Assembly (NCBI RefSeq): GCF_014076415.1
Contig: NZ_CP043568.1
Coordinates: 2,170,001 to 2,234,000 of the forward strand
DNA: 64,000 nucleotides
Origin: Comamonas testosteroni
GTDB lineage: Bacteria; Pseudomonadota; Gammaproteobacteria; Burkholderiales; Burkholderiaceae_C
Direction of reading: 5' to 3'
Shown here: positions 57,910-64,000 of the stretch, piece after piece
Layout: every line of letters begins with the position of its first letter
Numbering within the stretch: the stretch's first letter is position 1
Program-made: the position numbers and the translations under genes
The notes under the pieces: model-generated
Told to the model about the DNA's origin: nothing
The model's database searches: none
Seen by the model: only the letters and a program-made list of their open reading frames with translations

Positions 57910-59460
57910 ATGACTTCGATGGTGGCCGAGGAGCATAGCGCTGGCCAGGGGCCGCGGCCCATTGATGTGGCGCTGCTGGCCAGCGTGTTCGTGATTGCGG
58001 CCTGCGGCCTGCTCTATGAGCTGGCAGCAGGCGCGCTGGCATCCTATCTGCTCGGCGATTCGGTGCTGCAGTTCTCCACCATCATCGGCACCTATCTGTT
58101 TGCCATGGGCATAGGCTCGTGGCTTTCGCGCTATTTCGAAGACCAGCTGCCCGCGCATTTTCTGCGTGTGGAGCTGATGGTGGCGCTGGTCGGCGGTGCC
58201 TTGCCGGCCGTGCTGTTTCTGGCCAATGCCTATGCGCCGGGCGCGTTCCGCTTTCTGCTCTACGGCATGGTGATGGTGGTGGGCACGCTGGTGGGGCTTG
58301 AGATTCCGCTTGTCATGCGCATTCTCAAGCGCAATGCATCGCTCAAGGATCTGGTCTCCAAGGTACTGACCTTCGACTATCTGGGTGCCCTGGCCGTGTC
58401 GCTGGCGTTTCCCATCGTGCTGGTGCCCAAGCTGGGGCTGGTGCGCACAGGTCTGCTGTTCGGCTTCATGAACGCGGCCATTGCCGTGTGGGCCCTGGTG
58501 CTCTTCAAGCATGAGCTGCGCAATCTGCGTGCCCACGCCTGGGCCTGTGCGCTGGTCCTGCTGGCCCTGGGCGGCGGCATCGCAGGCGCGGATCAGCTGA
58601 CCCGGCTGGCCGACGAGCATTTCTACCAGGACCGCATCGTGCTGAGCAGCAGCTCGCCCTATCAGCGTATTGTGGTGACGCAGGGACGCCAGGGCGCGCG
58701 CCTGTATCTGAACGGCAATCTGCAGTTTGCCCAGAGTGACGAGTACCGCTACCACGAAGCGCTGGTCCACCCCGCCATGGCCGCACATGGCGCACCGAAG
58801 AAGGTGGCGGTGCTGGGCGGCGGCGACGGCATGGCCGTGCGCGAGGTGCTCAAGTACCCGGGCGTGGAATCCGTCGTGCTGGTGGAGCTGGACCCGGTCA
58901 TGACCGATTTGTTCAAGAGCAATGCCATGATGACGGCGCTCAATGGCAATGCGCTCAACGACGCCCGCGTGAGCATCGTCAATACCGATGCGTTTCACTG
59001 GCTGCAGGAAACTGCGGACACCTTCGATGTGATCGTGGTGGACTTTCCCGACCCCACCAACTTCGCCATTGGCAAGCTGTTCACCAACAGTTTTTATTCG
59101 CTGCTGGACAAGCGTCTGGCAGCCAGCGGCTATGCCGTGATTCAGACCACCTCGCCGCTGATTGCGCGCCAGAGCTTCTGGACCGTGGTGCAGACCGTGG
59201 AGTCCGTGGGTCTGACGGCCAGGCCCTATCACGTGCATGTGCCCAGTTTTGGCGAATGGGGCTTTGTGCTGGCCAGCCACCGTCCCTGGCGCGAGCCAGA
59301 GGCCTTGCCTGCCGGCATGCGTTTTCTGACCCTGCCCACGCTGCGCCTGATGTTTGACTTTCCTCTCGATATGGCGCGCGTGTCGACCGTGGTGAATCGC
59401 CTGTCCAATCAGGTGCTGGTCAACACCTATGAGCGCGAGTGGGGCAAGGTGGAGCATTGA
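57910..59460 (+). CDS. Membrane-embedded spermidine synthase
   Basis: 516 residues. The N-terminal about 220 residues contain seven membrane segments. The C-terminal part is a polyamine aminopropyltransferase domain: YQRIVVTQG, YRYHEALVHPAM, VAVLGGGDGMAVREVLKYPG, VELDP and VVDFPDPTNFAIGKLF. It transfers an aminopropyl group from decarboxylated SAM to an amine. Ordinary SpeE has DSTDPxGPA where this has DFPDPTNFA, so the substrate may differ. Its stop overlaps the next start (TTGATG), coupling it to the FAD oxidase. Confidence 0.88.
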   Translation: MTSMVAEEHSAGQGPRPIDVALLASVFVIAACGLLYELAAGALASYLLGDSVLQFSTIIGTYLFAMGIGSWLSRYFEDQLPAHFLRVELMVALVGGALPAVLFLANAYAPGAFRFLLYGMVMVVGTLVGLEIPLVMRILKRNASLKDLVSKVLTFDYLGALAVSLAFPIVLVPKLGLVRTGLLFGFMNAAIAVWALVLFKHELRNLRAHAWACALVLLALGGGIAGADQLTRLADEHFYQDRIVLSSSSPYQRIVVTQGRQGARLYLNGNLQFAQSDEYRYHEALVHPAMAAHGAPKKVAVLGGGDGMAVREVLKYPGVESVVLVELDPVMTDLFKSNAMMTALNGNALNDARVSIVNTDAFHWLQETADTFDVIVVDFPDPTNFAIGKLFTNSFYSLLDKRLAASGYAVIQTTSPLIARQSFWTVVQTVESVGLTARPYHVHVPSFGEWGFVLASHRPWREPEALPAGMRFLTLPTLRLMFDFPLDMARVSTVVNRLSNQVLVNTYEREWGKVEH

Positions 59461-61196
59461 TGCCGAACTATCTGCATCGGCGTGACTGGCTCAGGCGGGC
59501 GGCAGCCGGCGCTTTCGGTGCGGCCGGCCTGGCCGGCTGCAGAAAGGAGCCGCCCAGGCTGGAAGATCTGCCGGGTGGCTTCAGCGGCGTGGCGCTGGAA
59601 CGTGGTCATGGTCTGCGCCCTTTCTGGCAGCGCCTGGCGCAGGGGCTGGAGCTGCCCGCACCTGCCGTGGTGCACCGGGCGCCGGTCGTGATAGCCGGTG
59701 GCGGCATGGCCGGGCTGGCGGCGGCGCGCGCGCTGGAGCTGGCAGGCGTTCAGGGCGCAGCCTTGCTCGATACCCAGACCGCAGTGGGTGGCAACAGCCA
59801 GGGTGGGCAGGTCAAGGGCATAGCCTGCCCCCTGGGTGCCCACTATCTGCCCGTGCCCGGCGACGATGCCCATGAGGTGCAGGACTGGCTGGAGGAGCTG
59901 GGCGTGCGCCAGCGCTTCGCCGGCCGCTGGCGCTACGACGAGCGCTATCTCTGCCATAGCCCGCAGGAGCGTCTGTACTGGCAGGGCGGCTGGCACGAAG
60001 GGCTGCTGCCGGTGCAAGGCGTGAGCCAGCGCACGCTGGAGCAATATGCGCTGTTTGAAAAACAGGTCGAGGCAGCGGCTCGGGCGGCGGCTTTCGCCAT
60101 GCCCTCCATCCGTGTCTGGCAGCGCGAAGCGGGTCTGCCAGCCTCTCATGCCATGCTCGATGCGCAGCGTTTCGATCAGTGGCTGGCAGCGCAGGGCCTC
60201 GATGACGAGCGTCTGCTCTGGTATCTGGACTACAGCTGCCGCGATGATTTCGGTGCCGGTCTGAGCCGTGTCTCGGCCTGGGCGGGGATTCACTATTTTG
60301 CCAGCCGCCATGGTTTCCACGCGCCGCGTCCGCAGTCCGAGCATGAGAGCGAAGCGGATGGCGAGCAGGTGCTGACCTGGCCACAGGGCAATGGCTGGCT
60401 GGCGCAGCAACTGGCGGCGGGACTGAAAGCCACACAGCTGCAGACCGATTGCAGCGTGCTTGCGGTCACCGAGGACGCGGGCGGCGTGCAGATCGAGGTT
60501 TATCACCATGGCCGCCAGCAGCATGAACGCTGGCTGGCGCGCCATTGCGTGGTGGCGCTGCCCAGTTTTATTGCTGCAAGAGTGCTGCGCAATGCGCCCG
60601 ATTTTCTGCGTGCCGTAGCGGCTCGCCTGGACTGGGCACCCTGGCTGGTGGCGAACATCCATATCGACCGACCGCTGGCCGACTACCCCGGCGCCGAGCC
60701 CGCCTGGGACAATGTGCTGTACCGCGATGGCAATGCAGGCGGGCTGGGCTATGTGGATGCTGGCAATCAGCGACTGGACCGAATCCGCAGCCAGCCCACG
60801 GTACTGAGCTACTACCAGGCGCTGGGGGACTGGGCCGATGGGCGTCGGCAATTGATGCAGCAGCCGTTTGCCTTCTGGCGCGAGCGCATCGTGAACACGC
60901 TGAGCGAGCCGCACCCAGACTTGCTGCAGCATGCCACACGCATGGAAATCACCCGCTATGGCCATGCGATGGCGATTCCGCGACCTGGCGATCAGCAGAT
61001 GTTGAGCGAAATAGCAGTCAAGTTCAGTGCCAGCAAGCGCAACCTGCTATTGAATGGGGAGCGAGTGCAAGGTCTGCCCACGCCTGCGACGGCGCGGCTG
61101 AGCTTTGCGCATTCGGACTGGGCCGGCTATTCGGTACTGGAGGAGGCGTTCACGCGTGGCCACCATGCCGGCCTGATCGCTGCACAAGGCGTTTAG
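59460..61196 (+). CDS. Tat-exported lipoprotein FAD oxidase
   Basis: 578 residues from ATG 59460 (one base overlap with the spermidine synthase stop). N-terminus HRRDWLRR followed by a hydrophobic stretch and lipobox LAGC (Cys27): a twin-arginine lipoprotein signal. Then FAD binding VVIAGGGMAGLAAARALELAG and an amine-oxidase-like body ending WAGYSVLEEAFTRGHHAG. It probably oxidises an amine, maybe a polyamine, at the outer face of the membrane, which fits the neighbouring aminopropyltransferase (inference). A 61009-61056 segment with AATAGCAG/CTGCTATT arms looks like a repeat absorbed in the frame. Confidence 0.82.
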   Translation: MPNYLHRRDWLRRAAAGAFGAAGLAGCRKEPPRLEDLPGGFSGVALERGHGLRPFWQRLAQGLELPAPAVVHRAPVVIAGGGMAGLAAARALELAGVQGAALLDTQTAVGGNSQGGQVKGIACPLGAHYLPVPGDDAHEVQDWLEELGVRQRFAGRWRYDERYLCHSPQERLYWQGGWHEGLLPVQGVSQRTLEQYALFEKQVEAAARAAAFAMPSIRVWQREAGLPASHAMLDAQRFDQWLAAQGLDDERLLWYLDYSCRDDFGAGLSRVSAWAGIHYFASRHGFHAPRPQSEHESEADGEQVLTWPQGNGWLAQQLAAGLKATQLQTDCSVLAVTEDAGGVQIEVYHHGRQQHERWLARHCVVALPSFIAARVLRNAPDFLRAVAARLDWAPWLVANIHIDRPLADYPGAEPAWDNVLYRDGNAGGLGYVDAGNQRLDRIRSQPTVLSYYQALGDWADGRRQLMQQPFAFWRERIVNTLSEPHPDLLQHATRMEITRYGHAMAIPRPGDQQMLSEIAVKFSASKRNLLLNGERVQGLPTPATARLSFAHSDWAGYSVLEEAFTRGHHAGLIAAQGV

Positions 61197-61202
61197 AAAG
61201 GG

Positions 61203-62195
61203 TTAGCGTCTGCTGCCCGGCAGCTTGACCATGCGGTACAGCTCGGCATTGCCGCGTGCACTGTGAATGCCCAGCTGTGCCATGGAGCGCAGGTCCAGAT
61301 CCAGCGTCAGCGACGAACGAGCCAGCGCGGAGGTGATGGCCGGCCTGCGTCCGTCCGGATGCCAGATGGGCGGGTACATGCTGTGGCCGTCGCGGTCGAT
61401 CACGCTGGCAATCTCGGGTTCTTCCAGGCTTTTTCCGCGGCGCAGCACCACGGCCACTTCGCCATTGTCCAGCTGTACATAGGTGCCGGGCGGGTACAGG
61501 CCCACGACATCAATCAAGGCCTGCTTGACCTCATCGGCGTATTGGCCGCCCTGCTGCAGCACTTGCAGAGACTCGGTGGCCGAGCGGCCGCTACGGGTCT
61601 TGCGTGGGCTGATCAGGGCTGCATAACGGTCTACCGTGCCCAGAATGCGGACCAGACGCTCCAGCGGCTGCAACTGTGCCAGCGGCGCGGGCTGCAGCAC
61701 CACATGGTGGTATTGCACGCTGTCCAGCCAGAGCGGGTCACGCACCATGAGCCGCTCCAGCATCAGCCGGCCCTCTGTGGGGTGCTGCTTGACGGCTTCG
61801 GCCTGCTGGCTGCTCAGCGGTGTACGTTGCTCGGCCAGCTGGTTCTGCAGCACGGTCATGCCGATGTTCATGGTCAGGGCGGCCCGGATCAGCATGTCGC
61901 GCTCGGATTGAGGTAGGTCAAGCTCCTTGGCAAGGATATGGCACAGGCCCGCGCAGACCACGGCGTGAGACGGGCTATAGCCCACGGTTGTCGAGCTGGC
62001 ACGCTGAAACATCAGATACAGCGCGGCATCGCTGTCCTGCGTGATGAGGTCTTGCAACCACAGATCAAGCTGGTGCAGCTTGATGGCAAAGCCTGGGATG
62101 CGCAGCGGCTCGGTCAGCAGAACCGCGAGTGCGGCCTCCAGATCCGACCATAGGCCCAGCAGGTCTTCATAAGGGTCGTCGTAGCGTGCGTGCAT
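61203..62195 (-). CDS. Degenerate HD-GYP domain protein
   Basis: 330 residues. The overall HD-GYP layout is visible: AKELDLPQSERDMLIRAAL, HPTEGRLMLERL, YHHVVLQ, ILGTVDRYAALISPR. The catalytic HD of HDIG is replaced by MN (TMNIG), and the HHExxxGxGYP segment by HHVVLQPAP. It is therefore unlikely to hydrolyse c-di-GMP and may be a binding or scaffold protein. It converges on the FAD oxidase gene with only 6 bases between stops. Upstream on the same strand lie the protease and yajQ genes. Confidence 0.78.
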   Translation of the reverse strand: MHARYDDPYEDLLGLWSDLEAALAVLLTEPLRIPGFAIKLHQLDLWLQDLITQDSDAALYLMFQRASSTTVGYSPSHAVVCAGLCHILAKELDLPQSERDMLIRAALTMNIGMTVLQNQLAEQRTPLSSQQAEAVKQHPTEGRLMLERLMVRDPLWLDSVQYHHVVLQPAPLAQLQPLERLVRILGTVDRYAALISPRKTRSGRSATESLQVLQQGGQYADEVKQALIDVVGLYPPGTYVQLDNGEVAVVLRRGKSLEEPEIASVIDRDGHSMYPPIWHPDGRRPAITSALARSSLTLDLDLRSMAQLGIHSARGNAELYRMVKLPGSRR

Positions 62196-62210
62196 GGGCG
62201 AGAGGCGGGT

Positions 62211-62975
62211 TCAGTTCTTTTCCAGAACCATCTCATTGCCCTTGCGGGTCATCTGAAACCGGGTCAGCAGGCTGTTGCCTAGCAGCACATAGGGCATGGA
62301 CTGGGGGGCAACTACGGCCTCTATGCCGTAGACCTCCATCTCGCCCAGTTTGACGCTGTCGAGCTTGATGCGCCAGCCTTGGGCAGTGCCGTTGGCTGTG
62401 CGCATCAGGACGGGGACACCCTGCTCGTAGGGCAGGCCCATGCGATCGGCATCGGCGCGGCCTATGGCAATGGTGCTGGCGCCGGTGTCCACCATGTACT
62501 GCATGGTTTTTCCGTTGATATAGCCGCGATCCACAAAATGGCCGCGCGAGTCGGCGATCAGGACCAGCCGGCCCGAGCGCGCGGCGCCGCCAATGCCGCC
62601 CCGGCTGCCCACGCTGACCGGAGCATCGCCCAGGCGCACGGTCTGGCGCCGGCCCTTGATATCCACCACGGCGGTGTCGCCGCTGATCTGCAGCAGGCGC
62701 ACCTCCTTGTGGCTTTCGTTGACGGCCAGCGCCTTGGGGGCACTGCCATCAATGACCAGCAAGGCCTTGCTGCCCAGCACGCCAGTCAGGGCTACGGACT
62801 GTCCAAAGACACTGCTGGAGGCCACAGCGACTGAAAGCATGAGCCCCATGCGACGCAGGCGGGAGGCGCTGGGCAAGGAGCTGAGCCGGCCGCGTCGCCC
62901 TGTGGCAACGGCCTCGCCCCCCTCCCACAAGGCGAGGGAAGGGGAAGCAGCGGAGCTGCGCAGGGGGGGCTTCAT
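62211..62975 (-). CDS. Retropepsin-like aspartic protease (TIGR02281 type)
   Basis: 254 residues if started at ATG 62975, which directly follows the yajQ stop (TGA then ATG). The first about 40 residues (PPLRSSAASPSLALWEGG) read like a translated interspersed repeat, so the real start may be ATG 62849 (MGLMLSVAVASSSVFGQ, a signal peptide). The catalytic motif is VDTGASTIAIG and the C-terminal flap has LLGNSLLTRFQ. It is a clan AA protease-like domain, periplasmic if the signal is used. Target unknown. Confidence 0.75.
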   Translation of the reverse strand: MKPPLRSSAASPSLALWEGGEAVATGRRGRLSSLPSASRLRRMGLMLSVAVASSSVFGQSVALTGVLGSKALLVIDGSAPKALAVNESHKEVRLLQISGDTAVVDIKGRRQTVRLGDAPVSVGSRGGIGGAARSGRLVLIADSRGHFVDRGYINGKTMQYMVDTGASTIAIGRADADRMGLPYEQGVPVLMRTANGTAQGWRIKLDSVKLGEMEVYGIEAVVAPQSMPYVLLGNSLLTRFQMTRKGNEMVLEKN

Positions 62976-63461
62976 TCAATCGCGGAAGTTGTTGAACGAC
63001 AGAGGGTGGTCGGCCAGATCCTTGCGGATCAATGCCATGGCCGCCTGCAGGTCGTCACGCTTGGCTCCGGTGATGCGGACCTTCTCTTCCTGAATGGCGG
63101 CCTGCACCTTGAGCTTGCTTTCCTTCATCAGCTTCTGGATCTTCTTGGCCAGCTCGGACTCGATGCCGTTCTTGACCTTGATGAGCTGCTTGACCTTGTC
63201 GCCGCCAATCTTCTGTGCCTTCTGGATGTCCAGGAAGCGCACATCGACATTGCGCTTGGTCAGCTTGTTGCGCAGCAGATCTTCGACTTGCTGCAGCTGG
63301 AACTCGGCATCGCCGTAAATGGTGATTTCCTTGTCCTTGAGTTCGACGGCGGCCGATGTGCCCTTGAAGTCGAAACGGGTGCCAATTTCCTTGGTGGCGT
63401 TGTCAACGGCGTTCTTCACTTCGACGAAATCGGCTTCGCAAACAGTGTCAAAAGAAGGCAT
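62976..63461 (-). CDS. yajQ: YajQ family nucleotide-binding protein
   Basis: 161 residues, beginning [22 protein letters not shown], which is the YajQ N-terminus. Further marks: [26 protein letters not shown] and [38 protein letters not shown]. YajQ proteins bind c-di-GMP and other nucleotides and act as regulators. Divergent from murB with a gap of about 100 bases, an arrangement common in this group. Confidence 0.95.
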   Translation of the reverse strand: MPSFDTVCEADFVEVKNAVDNATKEIGTRFDFKGTSAAVELKDKEITIYGDAEFQLQQVEDLLRNKLTKRNVDVRFLDIQKAQKIGGDKVKQLIKVKNGIESELAKKIQKLMKESKLKVQAAIQEEKVRITGAKRDDLQAAMALIRKDLADHPLSFNNFRD

Positions 63462-63564
63462 GTGTAATTCCTATCAGTATCAGAGCGGTAAACAGCCACA
63501 GTGCGCCGGGCCGTGATGTGCTGCTTGCCAGCAGCAGAGCAGGCGCAGTGCGACAATTGGATGG

Positions 63565-64000
63565 ATGTTAGTCGAGAAAAATGTTCCCCTGCAGCATTGC
63601 AACACCTTTGGCATTGCCGCGCGCGCCGAAACGCTGGTGCGCATTCGTAGCCAGGACGATATCCGTCAGTTTCTCGCCGACCCGCTATGGGGGCGGCAGC
63701 CTGTGTTCGTCCTTGGCGGTGGCAGCAATGTGGTGCTCACGGGCGACGTAGCCCCCGTGGTGCTCAAGATGGAAATCATGGGCATGCGGCTGCTGCGCGA
63801 AACCGACAAGCACTGGATTGTCGAGATCGGGGCGGGCGAGCGCTGGCATGACATGGTGGCATGGACGCTGGCACAGGGCTATACAGGCCTTGAAAACATG
63901 GCCCTGATTCCAGGCACGGTAGGCGCGGCCCCGGTGCAGAACATCGGCGCTTACGGGCTGGAGCTGCAGGATCGCTTCGACTCCCTGGACGCGATCGATC
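63565..64000 (+). CDS. murB: UDP-N-acetylenolpyruvoylglucosamine reductase MurB, 3'-truncated by window edge
   Basis: The frame from ATG 63565 reads MLVEKNVPLQHCNTFGIAAR and runs without a stop to the end of the window (145 residues seen). MurB motifs: NTFG near the start, LGGGSNVVL (FAD-binding) and GLENMALIPGTVGAAPVQN with the substrate-binding GAAPVQNIGAYG. It catalyses the NADPH-dependent second step of UDP-MurNAc synthesis. The gene is divergent from yajQ. Confidence 0.95.
   Translation, partial: MLVEKNVPLQHCNTFGIAARAETLVRIRSQDDIRQFLADPLWGRQPVFVLGGGSNVVLTGDVAPVVLKMEIMGMRLLRETDKHWIVEIGAGERWHDMVAWTLAQGYTGLENMALIPGTVGAAPVQNIGAYGLELQDRFDSLDAID

Noticed and set aside
57574..59457. 627-codon frame opposite the spermidine synthase
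   Set aside because: Shadow frame; the plus strand has the GGGDG and VELDP motifs.
1..64000. CRISPR arrays, tRNA and rRNA genes, insertion sequences, prophage genes
   Set aside because: Looked for by eye and not seen: no regularly spaced direct repeats, no transposase or integrase among the plausible proteins, no rRNA-like conserved blocks. A tRNA scan could not be run.

Overview
This 64 kb window is a high-GC chromosomal segment of a betaproteobacterium, most likely family Comamonadaceae and probably close to Comamonas. The placement is an inference. It rests on the dense GC-rich coding, the yajQ/murB pair, a complete catabolic island of acyl-CoA enzymes, and short interspersed repeats of the kind common in that family (a core like AGCTATCAAAA and a longer GC-rich intergenic element). 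I saw no rRNA, tRNA, CRISPR array, insertion sequence or prophage. murB runs off the right edge and the first gene enters from the left edge.

Layout. 1-3.4 kb: a DUF5682 protein and a VWA protein (CoxE-like), half of a MoxR/VWA-type locus. 3.4-5.6 kb: a small ORF, a DUF808 membrane protein and an OmpW porin with clear terminators. 6-8.35 kb: egtD-egtB for ergothioneine. 8.4-11.8 kb: O-acetylhomoserine sulfhydrylase, a membrane diguanylate cyclase and a 3'-5' exonuclease. 11.9-15.2 kb: an enoyl-CoA hydratase and an SCPx-type thiolase, divergent from an AraC regulator. 15.3-28.6 kb: one long co-directional catabolic operon. It starts with a TetR gene that sits behind a 34-bp near-perfect inverted repeat, and continues with a PECR-like SDR, a biotin-dependent acyl-CoA carboxylase (beta and alpha subunits), two acyl-CoA dehydrogenases, a hydratase, a BKACE-family enzyme, two acyl-CoA synthetases and a DECR-like SDR. 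Gene order resembles the acyclic terpene (Atu) cluster of pseudomonads, with extra genes. 28.7-33 kb: a Baeyer-Villiger monooxygenase module (two divergent SDRs, BVMO, HSL-type esterase), which reads as alcohol to ketone to ester to acid plus alcohol. The two modules may together degrade a branched or terpenoid ketone or alcohol.

33.3-38.9 kb: rlhA, then a divergent locus in which an NrtR-like Nudix regulator faces four overlapping genes: KptA/Tpt1 RNA 2'-phosphotransferase, a HAD phosphatase, a NADAR protein and an ADP-ribosylglycohydrolase. A stack of palindromes fills the shared promoter. This is a compact NAD+/ADP-ribose processing operon, plausibly for RNA repair or removal of ADP-ribose modifications, and is one of the two most interesting systems here. 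39.4-46.3 kb: an orphan LivK-type binding protein, a TadA-alpha/beta hydrolase fusion, an LD-carboxypeptidase with a histidine-rich N-terminus, a protein built of three tandem HTH-like repeats coupled to a large membrane protein, and a SpoIIAA-like protein. 46.3-55.9 kb: a stand-alone EF-G, small hypotheticals, a penicillin-acylase family hydrolase, an alpha/beta hydrolase, tas, ybaK and plsY. 55.9-61.2 kb: a DUF4178 / DUF350 / membrane spermidine synthase / Tat-lipoprotein FAD oxidase locus, the second notable system. 61.2-64 kb: a degenerate HD-GYP protein, a retropepsin-like protease, yajQ and the start of murB.

Functions are read from motifs and family resemblance seen by eye. No database search was possible.
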